Assembly: GCA_016858145.1 (NCBI GenBank)
Contig: JAEHOE010000116.1
Location: 312,501-376,500 of the forward strand
DNA length: 64,000 bases
Origin: Edaphochlamys debaryana
Taxonomy: Eukaryota; Chlorophyta; Chlorophyceae; Chlamydomonadales
Reading direction: 5' to 3'
Positions within the stretch are counted from its first letter, which is position 1. Each line of letters starts with the position of its first letter. The translations under genes were made by a program, and so were the position numbers. The notes beneath the pieces are model-generated. The model saw only the letters and a program-made list of their open reading frames with translations, ran no database searches and was not told where the DNA came from. Shown here piece after piece: positions 47,540 to 57,986 of this stretch.

Positions 47540-47929
47540 CGCTAACACGCGAGCGTCACTAGCCTCAAGGAGTATAAGCAGTAGTTGCTGCAGGAGTTCT
47601 GGTCAGCCGAGCGCGGCGAGGTCGCTAGGGGATCTTGAGCAACGTCACTTCGCTGAGATATTCCGTATGGCGTATGATCGAGGTATATAGTGCAGAAGGT
47701 ATGTATTGGGGCACAGGCTTGGCAAACTTGTCTGCTCAGTCTGCAATCTCTGCATCCACCCAGCGCCGATGCGCGACCGCCCACGTTGCCATCCTATTAC
47801 ACCACAGGTCCACAACTACACCTATCAGGACAGATAAGTAGCCTAGCTTTGACACCTGTCGCCGACCGGTCCGTCGCATCCGAACTTAGCAATTCGTGTG
47901 CTGGGCGCTCCGGCGCGTGAAGAGCGTCC
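47540..47929. promoter_or_regulatory. Shared divergent promoter region
   Basis: Only 390 bases separate the start codons of the minus-strand RNF113 gene and the plus-strand NUP42-like gene, so both 5' regions must lie here. An AT-rich GTATATAG occurs near 47683-47690. Confidence 0.5.
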
Positions 47930-50707
47930 ATGTCGTTCCGTGGAGGAGGGAAGAGTGAGCAGGCGCTTCTCGAATGGGGACTACCAGGAGGCCAGCTTGA
48001 CCGCACTGACCAGCGGCCCCTGCACTCGCAGGTGGAGGCTGGGGTGGCCGAGGCGGAGGCGGTGGTGGAGGCGGCGGAGGGGGAGGCTGGGGAGGCGGCG
48101 GTGGAGGTGGCCGAGGCGGAGGGGGCTGGGGAGGCGGCGGAGGCGGTGACGGTGAGTGGCTCCTTCGTAACGTGCAGCTGCGCAGCGCCCTCTTCTGGCG
48201 GGCTGGTCAACCGCGGCCCGGCTTTGCCGCAGGGAACCGGTTCGGCGCCCTGCAGGACCAGGACTCCAGGTGCGTGCTGCTACACACGCGCCTGTTGCAT
48301 TAAGCCTTGTGGCGCCACGCCAGCTCTTTCCCTTCGCGCAGGGGCGGGCGTGGTGGCGGAGGCGGAGGCTGGTCCGGCGGCCGTGGCGGCGGCGGCAGGG
48401 GTGGCGGTGGCGGTGGCGGCGGCGGGGGCGCTCCGCGTGAGAGCCCCGAGGAGGCCATCCGCACTGACCTGGGCAGCGAGCGGCCTCTGTGGGTGCTCAG
48501 CTGCTACGGCCACGCGCGGGGCGAGGGCAACGACCTGGAGGGGGACGTGTCCTTCGAGGAGGCGCGATGGGCCAACCTGAGGGTGGGAGCCAGGGGTGGG
48601 CGAGGAGGGCCGGGGACTGGTGGCTGGGAGCTGGTGGCTGGCGGCTAGAGGTGGGAAGCAACCACCTGTGGCACATAGAAAGAGAGTGGTTGCCTACTCG
48701 AAGGACCTTGTCAACACGGGGTCTAGGGGTTGGTGCCCGGTGCGTGCGTTCGCCATCGCGCCACTCCTGCACTGGGAGACTTCCCACGTGCGGACCCCTT
48801 ACCACCCCTGCCCTCGGCCTGCCCCTCATCCCGCACAGGAGCTGCGGGCGGGGCGCACGCCGCTGTCCGTCAACGCCGACTTCCGCGGCGCGGTGCGCGC
48901 CAAGCAGGACGAGATGACGCAGCTGCAGGCGGTGGGGCGAGGGGGGTGGCCTAAGGAGCTAGGGCGGAGGTATCATGAGACACACGGCGAGGGAAGAGGA
49001 GGTGGGAAGGTCAGGGTTCACCGCACGTGCGCCTGTCCCTCGGCCGTCACCATGAAACACTTTGCGGCCAGTGTGTGGGGCCTTTGCGTGTTGGGCTTGG
49101 GGCACGGGAGTGAGTATACCAGCACTACCTCGCTGGGTGAGGCTGTGGCGACTGGGGAAGAAGGGGGAAATAAAGAGGGTGCGAAGGTCACCGGCTTCTG
49201 GGTGTTGGGCCCTCGCATTTGGGACTCGGGTCCGGGCCGTGAGGACGCAAGCGATACCGGGCTGGCTGAGGCCTCCCCCGTTCCCCTGTCCATGGCCTCC
49301 TCCCCCAGCGCGTCAAGGACAGGCGGGGCCCTCCAGTGCCCTCCCTGGGCGGCCCACCCGTCCGCGTGGCCAACGCCTGGGTGGACCAGATCCGCGCCGA
49401 GGCGGGCCCCGGATGCGCAGGTGTGCTGGCGGGGCAGGGGCTGGGCGGATGACGCCGCGGCTACGGCTCTGAATCGAGTTTTTGCTCATCACACGTTTGC
49501 GGTAGTGGCAGCGCGCTGCCTTATCCCGCTGTGCTCGCTCTGCCCACCTAAGCCTACGGCGTGGGCCCTGCTCCCCTGCATGCGCGCAGGCGCGGGCTTC
49601 AGCACCCCTGCGGCCCCTGCTGCCGGCGGCGGCTTCGGCGCAGCTCCCGCAGCGGCCGGCGGCTTCGGTCAGCCAGCGCCCCTGGGCGGCTTCGGCCAGC
49701 CAGCGGCGCCTGCGCAGCCGGGGGGCTTCGGGGCGCCAGGCATGCAGCCGTCTGGGGGCTTCGGGGCACCAGCTGTCGCCGCCGTGGGCGGCTTTGGCCA
49801 GCCGGCCGCTACCGCCGGGGGCTTTGGGGCAGCCCCCGCTGCTCCTGCCGCGGGCGGCTTTGGGGCGGCCCCCGCTGCTCCTGCCGCGGGCGGCTTTGGG
49901 GCGCCAGCCGCCCCTGCAGCTGCGGGCTTCGGGGCCGCTCCTGCTGCGGCTCCTGGAGGCTTCGGGGCTGCACCTGTGGCACCGTCCGGCGGCTTTAGGC
50001 AGCCCGCTGGTGGGGGCTTCGGGCAGCCCGCAGCATTCGGGGCCGGAGGCTTCGGAGCAGCAGCAGGCGGTGGCAAAGGTGCGCTGGTCCCTTCCTTGTC
50101 CGTGTACAGCAGAGAGACTTGCCTGCAGTGCGAGGACGGGGCCAGTGTCGTTGCTTCCTCCTCCCTCAAGGGGGTGTGTGCTCTCCGCGCCAAGGTCCCG
50201 CCCTCAACCCCCTCCCTCAGGCGGCTGGGCGGGGCAGGGGGGCTTCGGCCAGAAGCCCGCAGCGGGGCCGGGGGTGCTGTTTGGGCAGTCCGTGGCACCG
50301 GCGGCGCCTTCGCCGTTCGGTGGAGCGGGCATGTTTGGGTCGGCACCGCCCGCCGGCCAGCCGGGGGGGCTCCTGGCCGGGCTCGGCCTCCCGGCGGCGC
50401 CTGCGCAGCCCGGCATGCCCGAGGCAACGCCAGGGGCCGCGGGTGCAGCCACTCCGCTGCCGCCCGCGCCTGCGGCCTCGGGCGCTGACGAGCTGGAGGC
50501 GTTCCGGTCAACGGCCTTCTCTCTAGGCAGGGTGAGCGCAGCCGGCGCGGTTCGGGGCGAGGGGGGCAGGGCGGCGGGAATGCAACTGCTACAGCGCACT
50601 GCGGGCAGTTGGCATACGCGCAGGGGTCCTTGAGCCGGTCTTGAGCTTGTGCACACCCTCCCGCGCAGATACCCGAGGCCCCTCCCCCGCCGGAGCTGTG
50701 CGTCTGA
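47930..50707 (+). CDS. NUP42: NUP42-like FG nucleoporin with N-terminal RGG domain
   Basis: Peripheral nucleoporin of the cytoplasmic side that binds GLE1 and helps release mRNA during export. Exons read: 47930-47954 (MSFRGGGK), about 48031-48151 (Gly/Trp/Arg-rich), about 48232-48277 (GNRFGALQDQDS), about 48341-48582 (GGRGGGGG, then SPEEAIRTDLGSERPLWVLS), about 48840-48930, about 49310-49420, about 49590-50074, about 50219-50530 and about 50669-50707. About 20 GGFG/GFG units with Ala/Pro spacers occupy 49590-50070. The C-terminal ELEAFRSTAFSLGRIPEAPP followed by PPELCV fits the GLE1-binding end of NUP42 proteins. The N-terminal CCCH finger of animal and plant NUP42 was not found; an RGG-type region takes its place. 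A long single ORF through several introns (48596-50488) is fortuitous. Family confidence is good; exon ends are approximate. Confidence 0.88.
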
Positions 50708-51825
50708 GCCCGCGGCGTCGGCGCTCTGGTGTCGAGACGTGCCGTACAATTGTGCGCCGTCATCGACGGGTTCCCCATTTGGAGGAGGCCCTGGGCGGCG
50801 GCCGCAGGCGGCGTGTGCACTTGACGCGGGTCAGGCTTTGTACGTGTTGTAGAACGCTACGCAAGGGCCGAGGGGGGGAAGGGGGTGGCTCGGTTGGGGC
50901 CCACGTCCCGGCCGGCAGTCAGGCCTGTGGACTGCCACATTGAAGGGGTCACAGACCGAGAGGCGAGCGGGCGGAGGTCGCCAGCTGGAAAGCAAGCCAG
51001 GCCAGGTCAGGCCTGGGTGCGAAGAGATCAGGTAGTTAGATGTGAGGCGAATTGGACTTAGAGGCTGCAGCTTAGCCGAGGGGCAACGCATGTTTGGGAT
51101 GCTCGCCGTGCTCTTCATGGTTCGTGCAGGTTTCGTGGCCAGTCCGTGGCAGACGTCCACCCCTGGGCTGCCGCCTGAGGCTAGGTGCGGTCTGCTGTGC
51201 TTAGGTCCAGTGGTGTTCGACTGCAGCCCAGGCAACTGTTGGAGACAGTTGCTGACCTGATTGCCGGGCAGTGCAAAGCCAGGCACTGGCGCAAACTTGG
51301 CTCTGTCACGCACACAGAGAATCCCGCCTCCCTTTGCAGACCAGAGATCTTCACAGAGCGCTAACCATATCTTACAAGCCATACATCAACCGGTCAGGCA
51401 AACAACCAAAGTCACTGCGCCACATCTTAGCCTGCCCCTGCCTGCCTCTGTAATGAACGGCCCTTGCAACAGCGACAAGTAGAGCGTCCAGAGGCCCTCC
51501 GTGCGGGACGTGCGCATAGCCGTGGGGAGAGGCAACGTCCACACCGAGTCCTGCTTTTGATACCCTCCAAGTCGTGCGCACAGCCTGTCGCAGTCAGCTG
51601 CAACCCCCCTCGCCGTCGTCCCGACTGCATGGCTCCAGCGAGCAAAGAACCCCCCAGTCCCCCACACACACTAGCGGGTGATACGAACATACCCACACGC
51701 GCTTGACCCACGCCACACTCGCTCAGATCCCATCATCGCTGGCCCACTGGCAGGATAGGGCCCCAGCCACAGTCCCATGCGGAACGCCACGCCCCGGCAG
51801 CGCCTCGCCCGCGCCAAGCGCCACA

Positions 51826-51840
51826 GGCCGCTAAGCGGCC
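51826..51840. other. Perfect 7-bp-arm hairpin
   Basis: GGCCGCT and AGCGGCC flank a single A, giving a very GC-rich inverted repeat 30 bases from a larger hairpin. Confidence 0.7.
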
Positions 51841-51870
51841 GTCAGTGCGGCCCCGACAAGGGTCGTCACA

Positions 51871-51912
51871 GGGCCACGGCGCTTCGTTCCAAGAACGAAA
51901 CGGACGTGGCCC
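51871..51912. other. Two-tier hairpin
   Basis: The outer arms GGGCCACG and CGTGGCCC (51871-51878, 51905-51912) and inner arms TTCGTTC and GAACGAA (51883-51889, 51893-51899) are both perfectly complementary, with a three-base loop and a 4/5-base internal loop. It lies about 395 bases beyond the stop of the minus-strand 96-residue gene, so it may be part of a 3' UTR or of a mobile-element remnant. Confidence 0.7.
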
Positions 51913-52306
51913 CAAAGGACGTCCCAAAACGTCACGTCACCCCCGGATGGTGAAACCAATCAACCCAGTAATTGACACACAGGCCCTACTGGCCCTGAGA
52001 GCCGGCTGAACCTCTGATCTCGTGACCCCACGCCCCGACACCAGACCCCGGAATGGAGCACCAGGGGTCCTCCCGACGCGTCCATCAGCATGCGCTTGGC
52101 ACCTGGCACCGTCTGCTCCATTCGTTGCTTGCCGTCATTGCCCCCCGTCGGCGCCGCTCCGCCGGGCCACGCCCTCAGCCTCCGCCCTCGTCCCCCTCTC
52201 AACCCCTCTACCCTGCCAGCCCCGCCCAGCCCGCCGCCGACCCCGACCTTTTCCTATCCAAAGCTCAGCGGCAAGGCAGGGAGGGCGCTGACGCGAGAAT
52301 GGCACC

Positions 52307-52597
52307 TCAGAACTCCACCCGGAAAACGTGGCGCTTCTCCTTCGGCTTGCCCTGCGCCTCCTCGATGGTCCACGTGCACGCCTGAATGGCATCCGGGTTG
52401 TCTCCGGTGCATACGCCGCGCATGTAGTCCGATCCAACCGAGACGGTCGGCCCAAACTCAAACACCGACGACGGCCGTGGCATTTGTGACAGCACAGGAT
52501 CCGCGGCGTAGGGGTCTGTTTGCGGCGACGATACGTGAGGCACAGTTGGCGGCTCCTGCTTCGGTGCCTCCTCCTTCTTGCCCTTGTCCTTGCCCAT
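52307..52597 (-). CDS. Small conserved-looking protein, 96 residues, unrecognised
   Basis: A single-exon frame on the minus strand. It starts MGKDKGKKEEAPKQEPP, a Lys/Glu/Pro-rich head, continues through FEFGPTVSVGSDYMRGVC and ends TWTIEEAQGKPKEKRHVF followed by RVEF. The complex, non-repetitive second half and lack of bias suggest a real protein. No signal peptide, membrane span or known motif was recognised, so no function is proposed. The frame extends upstream to 52696, but the Lys-rich ATG at 52597 is the likelier start. Small proteins of this style occur among algal axonemal proteins, but nothing here proves that. Confidence 0.7.
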   Translation of the reverse strand: MGKDKGKKEEAPKQEPPTVPHVSSPQTDPYAADPVLSQMPRPSSVFEFGPTVSVGSDYMRGVCTGDNPDAIQACTWTIEEAQGKPKEKRHVFRVEF

Positions 52598-53939
52598 TTT
52601 CAAGTAAGCTAGTTTGACCGGCTTAGAGTGAAGTGCAAACGAACAAGGTTGCACGCCAGGAGAATGGTAAACGCGCAGGTCGCTCCTGCGGTGCAATAAT
52701 CACTATACGCTATTCGGGGTTGAACTAGTGCTCAGTGTGCAGTTGCGTGGATACTGCTGGGTGGAGCAGAAACACGAGCTCCACGTCCAAACCCTCGCTG
52801 CACCCTGGCTTTCCGCGGCGCTTCCCCCCCCATGCGCCCCACGCGCTGTTTCCCGCCCGCCCCCCCCCCCCGCTCTTGCCCAGGCTCTGCACGCCGCACA
52901 ATCAGCCATGACTATACACTCACAGACACAGGCAGGAAGGAAGCGGCGCAAAAGCAGGTCGAGCACCCGGCATCGTGGGAAGGGCGTGGTGGCCTCAACC
53001 CCACAGCCCGGCACACCGCGGCACTACGCCCCGTTGTCTATAATAACCCCACAGCCCACGTGTAAGCGGGGTTCCAGTCACTCGCCGAGTCCCCGGGGTG
53101 AAAGAGAAGTCCTCGGGGTGCGGACGACTCAACACTGCTGCAGGAAACCATTCGTGCACCGCCTCCTGGACGTTCGTGTAGACTGGAGATGGGGCCACTT
53201 ATGTGCTATGCTGCATATGCGTGTGGAAGCGCGCTAGGGGCAATGCCAAGGGCCCATCCGTGCAGTGTAGCCCCAGTCTGGTTAGCTGTACTCAAGCTGA
53301 TGCTGCAGGCGCCCAGCAAACAGCTCAAAGCTCTGCCTTATCCTAAACTTCAAGCCCTAGCACTGCCGTGGTTCTGATCAGGGCAGATTTTCCGCTGACG
53401 CTCAGCGGTCCCGGCTGTGCGAACCAAAGCTGACCTACGGTAACGCAGCCTGCCGCAAACTGACCCAAGAAGACCTGGCGCGCTTCCACCGCCGGAACAC
53501 CCCGAACACCTCAGCTGCCGTCATGGACCATCCCAAAAGCGTGCTCCGTGCTGTAGGGCGGGGCCCAACAGCCCCCGAGCAGGGTGTAGAAGAAAACAAC
53601 GAAGCGAAGCGCTGAGCAGGGTCCAGGGGCAACCAGGCGGCAAAGCCGTCACTACTATACAGCCTTACAGACAAGCCAGCGACGTTGGCCCGAAATGTAC
53701 GGGACAGTCAACGAGTCCATGCCAGCCACGCTCCGAGCTTCAGCCCCGCGCCCTGCCTATGCCCTGATGCCGGGCGCTAACCCTCCTTCCTAAAGGCCCC
53801 CACCATTCACGCGGGAGCAGACCCCATTAACCACATCACTCAACAGCCTCTTGCTGTAACCACAGTCCACCGTCTGCAAAGCCCCTAACAAAGCCCTTCC
53901 CGATGAGATGCGGGCGCCCCCCAGCCCCTAACCGGCGCA
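52598..53939. other. Intergenic with one micro-insertion
   Basis: No gene supported. It contains a C run near 52858 and the insertion at 52997-53057. Confidence 0.6.
52997..53057 (+). mobile_element. Micro-insertion (35 bp) with 13-bp direct repeats
   Basis: AACCCCACAGCCC at 52997-53009 and 53045-53057 brackets 35 bases that contain CCGCGGCACTACGCCCCG and end GTTGTCTATAAT. The insert matches, in inverse orientation, the one at 56497-56526, extended by six bases at the variable end. Confidence 0.7.
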
Positions 53940-54887
53940 TCAGTTGATGTGCCCCGTGCTCTTCTTCTTGCTTTGGCTGAGCATCTGGGCAAAGCTCATC
54001 GATATCGACTGCCCCTTGGCGCCCTTCTTCCGCAGCAGGAAGTAGGGGATCGCCAGCACGATGGTGAGGCCGGTCATGACCAGCAGCACCACGAAGGTGA
54101 AGTTGATGGTGGGGGAGGGGTCAGCGCGGGAATACTTGTCATAGATGTAGCGGTACTTGGCCTCAATCTCCTCGTCCGTGAGCACCGGGCCAACCATCTG
54201 CTTGTAGGTGTTGACGTCCTCGGCGCTGTACACGGTGCCGTCAGCGCACGAAACAGAGACGGAGATCGGGAGGTAGTCGTCCTCGCCCAGAGCGGTGTCC
54301 GACTTCAGGTCACCCCCCAGGTGCCAGCTGCCAACGAAGAGCGGCACCGAGGCGTGCTCCATCTCGCCACCATACATCAGAATTTCGGCCTCATTGGGCT
54401 CCGCGCCCTTGCTCACGTCCCAGTCCCCGAACGTGCTCGAGTACCAAAGCACACGGTCCTCGCCAGCAGGGCTGTTCTTGCGCTTGTACATGGGCTTGCC
54501 GTTGTAGCAGGAGGTCAGCTGATAAACGCCGTCCAGGCCGCCGCTGAGCTTGTCCGCCTGCTTGTCCACGCCCTGGACTTTAATGTCGCAGGACGCGGTG
54601 CCGTTTGCGAGCACCGGCTGGCCGTTCGTGTCAAAGAAGCACTCCTCGAAAAAGTCATACTCCTCAGCGTAATAGTCCTCGTAGCCAGCGAAATCGTCGG
54701 CGTAGTAGCCGTAGTACTCGTAATAGGCCTCGTCCTCGTCGCCATAGTACCCATACTCGTCATAATAGAAATCATCCTCGGCATCGTAGAAGTCATAGCC
54801 GTAGCCATAGTCATACTCGTATTGGGCAAGGCATCGGGCAGCAGCCACTGCCAGCAGGAGCAGCGGCAGCGCGCGCACGGCGCGCAT
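53940..54887 (-). CDS. Type I membrane protein with Tyr/Asp/Glu-rich luminal region
   Basis: Intronless 315-residue frame on the minus strand. Residues 1-21 are a clear signal peptide (MRAVRALPLLLLAVAAARCLA). About residues 22-80 consist almost only of Tyr, Asp, Glu, Phe and Gly in an irregular repeat (YEYDYGYGYDFYD, DEYGYYGDEDEAYYEYYGYY). A folded segment follows with paired Cys and the block GVYQLTSCYNGKPMYKRKN to VLWYSSTFGDWDVS, then a membrane span near residues 263-283 (FVVLLVMTGLTIVLAIPYF) and a short basic cytosolic tail ending KKKSTGHIN. The layout predicts an ER, Golgi or surface protein with a strongly acidic lumenal or outer face; calcium or metal binding is possible but not shown. 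I do not recognise the family. The mirrored 356-residue plus-strand frame is its shadow. Confidence 0.85.
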   Translation of the reverse strand: MRAVRALPLLLLAVAAARCLAQYEYDYGYGYDFYDAEDDFYYDEYGYYGDEDEAYYEYYGYYADDFAGYEDYYAEEYDFFEECFFDTNGQPVLANGTASCDIKVQGVDKQADKLSGGLDGVYQLTSCYNGKPMYKRKNSPAGEDRVLWYSSTFGDWDVSKGAEPNEAEILMYGGEMEHASVPLFVGSWHLGGDLKSDTALGEDDYLPISVSVSCADGTVYSAEDVNTYKQMVGPVLTDEEIEAKYRYIYDKYSRADPSPTINFTFVVLLVMTGLTIVLAIPYFLLRKKGAKGQSISMSFAQMLSQSKKKSTGHIN

Positions 54888-56483
54888 GGTGCAGCGTGCA
54901 ACAGCGATCGTCGCCGGTGTAGTTTGTGGACGGTGGCTAAGCGTGAGGAGCCTGGAGTGTGCTCTGAGGCGGCGTGGGTGAGTAGCGACTGGCTTAGCAG
55001 GCGCTGTTGCCAGCCCTGAGACCCCGCCCTCGAAATTGCCGTACGGGATGGGGAAGGGGCCTGTTTGGGCGCCCGCGCCATGCTATTGCATGCCTTTGGC
55101 ATGCTCGAGCCAGTGTGCGTATGGATGCGCACGCCAGGGCCCGCGCGCTGCAGCAGCTGTCCTTGCGGGCTGCATTTGCCCAAACAAGCCCCTGCGCTTG
55201 CGCCCGCGACACCAGCTGGGCCCCAACGGGAAGCCAACAATCTGGTTGTGCTCAGGAGTGAAGGGGTAGGGCCTCGCGGCCCGTTGCAGCCGCGATGAGC
55301 GCGCAACCCCCGATAACCGGGGCCGGTTGCATCAACGCCCGTGTCACACCGACCGGTCGAACGCATTGCGTGCTTGCCTTTTGCATGGGGATGGATGGCT
55401 GCCGTCCGCGCTCTCGGGCGACCGGTCGGTCGGTGTCGGGATGGCGGGCACGCCACTCGGGCTCGGCCGACCCCCACGGCCGCCGCGTGCGACGGTGTAC
55501 GCCAGCCGTCAGTGCCGTTCGCTCCCTCGCGCCTAACATGTCCCCCACGGCTGTTGCATCCAAGAAGACCTCTGGGGGTTAGACTCTTGGAGGGCTCCGC
55601 ACAGGCAATCCACCATCAGGAGACTTGCAAGAGAGGGCGGTCCGCCGGTATTGTCTCCCACCCTCTTGGTGGCCTGAGCGCCGTAAAGGAGTGAAGCGCC
55701 CCCCAAACCTCAGCTCACACGAGCTCACGTCCTCTGTTCAGCACCCCGAGACGGTTCCCATTCTCCCTGTCGCGTACACATAGCGGCGCCCCTTGTCCAT
55801 GGCTGTGGTGGCGGCGAGACACGACACATCCCAAAACCTCTGGTTAGGTTAAACCGGCGGAGCGGCCAGGTCCACGGCATGCCCTGTTCGCCCCCTTGAC
55901 ATGTGCACACCTCATCAACCAAGGTGGTGCAGCCTGTCACCTTCGTGCATTGCAGTGTTATGTTCCCCGTGCACACCCCGATCAAGTGCTGAGGTCCCAG
56001 CTCCATGCTACTCGAGCGTTTGGGTGACACTCTCCCAACAGCGCGGCCCGTCCAAATGAAATGGGTCCACGGCGGCAAGCTATTGCCCCATGCAATGGCG
56101 GCCTGTACCTGGTGTCCGGCTACCGGTTAAAGGGGTTTGAGGATGTGCGATCCGCCCCTCTATGTAAACATGAGCCACGGGAGCAGACGGCTTCACCCGG
56201 ATCTGCCCCACTTGACTCTGCAGTTGATACGCGAAAGCTGACCCTCGACTAATGTGTTTGGGAGCCCCAGAGGAGGGTGACCCAGAACAGGTGACCCAGG
56301 AAAGAACAAACGACACCCGGAACGTAGTCCCCGCTGTCCTGCGTGGACCCGCTCGATTCAAGCGGTTCACAGCAGCGGTGTCTTTCCGTCAGCGGCAGTG
56401 CGCATGCCTTGGGTCAGATCGGGTGTGACACCGTCAGGCTGGCAGCCTCTGACTCTCGGCAACATGACTGGCAGCCCAACAGC

Positions 56484-56539
56484 AGTCTTGAGTGGTTATT
56501 ATAGACAACGGGGCGTAGTGCCGCGGAGTCTTGAGTGGT
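56484..56539 (-). mobile_element. Micro-insertion (30 bp) with 13-bp direct repeats
   Basis: AGTCTTGAGTGGT at 56484-56496 and 56527-56539 brackets TATTATAGACAACGGGGC followed by GTAGTGCCGCGG. The same inner sequence occurs inverted at 53015-53044, and its first 16 bases occur at 20185. Confidence 0.7.
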
Positions 56540-57954
56540 GCCCGGCGCCCCGACGGTATCTTCAGCCCGCCATGGACCTAGCTGAGGTGAGCAAGGAAGA
56601 GGCTGAGCGGGGACCTGGAGCCCTGGAGGGCGCCACTCACCTCGTCCGGGAATTCGAGGCGCTTCACGGTCGCAGAGCAGGAGGCGGTGGCGGCGTGCGC
56701 ACGGGGAGACTTGGCGGTGGCATGGGAGCGGGTGTCGCTGGGGGTTGTGGGGGCGGAGGAGGCTGCTGAGGGTAACCAGACGGCGCTGGCGCAGGGGTAC
56801 GACGCGGTGGTGAGGCGGCTGCGTTCCCCGGGTGTGTGACGCCGTTTGCCTGTCCTGTCTGTTGCCTGTGTTGAGTTGCTTTCGCTTTCTTCCTGCGGCG
56901 CACCCCACGGTCCCAGACCATCACCGAGCATGAGGCAGGTGCCGCCTGCCGGTCTGGCACGTGGCACCCCGGGCCACCCCGGCTAGCTGCACATCCCATT
57001 GACACCGGGGCACCGCGCCACCTGCACTCCTGTGACCAAACGCAGTCCCGGCTGGCTACCGGTATCACCGCTTGTGCGGGTGGAGTATCCCCTGGTCCAG
57101 GGCCGCCCTCAAGCTGGCCGCTGAGCGGACCTGCAGCTCCTGGTATTGCTGCGGGCCCACCCCAGTGAGTGCTCTGCGTCGCTCGACCCAACGTGTCGCC
57201 CGGGAGTCCCCGCTGACCCACAGGTCCGCAACCGCCACACGCACCCCGAGGCGCAGTACGCTCGTCATCTGATTTCGGTAATGGGAAACCACGAGTCCGT
57301 CGCTCCTTGGGCTGAGGCTCTGCCTGTCCCGGGAGGGTGGGGTCGCTGGCACTCAGCCATCCCTCCCGGGTCTTGCCTTCCCCGTCCTGCTTTTACCCCC
57401 CATCGCCCGCTAACCACAATTGCAGCGCCGTACCGGCTGCTCGTAGTCTGGCCGATTGCCGGCATCTTGCTGCGCCCCTCTCCTTGAGCCCACATAGGTC
57501 CCCCTACGCTCCTCGCTCCGGCGGCTCTGGGGTGTGCTAGTGGCTCCGCTGCTTCCCGCGCTACACTGTCATGCGCCTTCGACGACGTTCCTGACGCCTC
57601 TTCCGCCCTGCTTCGGCGGTTCTCCCGTCGTTCACAGGTCTGTACACGTGTGGTTCGAGTGGGTCGGGATGCCTTGCGAGCCGCCGGAGAGCTGACGGAC
57701 ATGTGCTGGTAACCGCCAAGCGCCCAAGACCCTGACGGTAACAAGCGACCAAACTTTGCTATTCGCTTCTTTCTGCCTGCTTCAATTGCTGTCATGCCTT
57801 GGGCAGCAGGCGACTGGTTCCCCGGGCCGTGCCCTTGCGCACTCGTTTGCCTGGCACTCTCGTCTTTTAACCCCAGTGACGGCAGTGGGGCGTCTTGATG
57901 GCCGCGGTCGAGGACCCCGTTTTGCGTCGGCCAACGTAACGCGACGCCACGACT

Positions 57955-57986
57955 CCGCGGCACTACGCCCCGATGTCTTTGTTAAC
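57955..57986 (+). repeat. Diverged relative of the micro-insertion sequence
   Basis: CCGCGGCACTACGCCCCG at 57955-57972 is identical to the core at 53 kb; the following ATGTCTTTGTTAACC matches TTGTCTATAATAACC imperfectly. No flanking direct repeat was found. Confidence 0.6.

Larger units (their letters stand above)
50708..52306. other. Intergenic between convergent genes
   Basis: No gene recognised. It contains two strong hairpins (separate entries); the rest is unremarkable. Confidence 0.6.

Noticed and set aside
49669..50820. 383-residue minus-strand ORF and a 630-residue plus-strand ORF over the NUP42-like gene
   Set aside because: The first is antisense to the FG repeats. The second reads through introns; splice sites and the conserved C-terminus support the spliced model.
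53949..55019. 356-residue plus-strand ORF
   Set aside because: It is antisense to the Tyr/acidic membrane protein, whose signal peptide and membrane span are convincing.
53010..56526. Inverted copies of one sequence at 53.0 and 56.5 kb as ends of a 3.5-kb transposon carrying the membrane-protein gene
   Set aside because: Each copy has its own private 13-bp flanking direct repeats, and a third copy exists at 20.2 kb, so they are independent small insertions.
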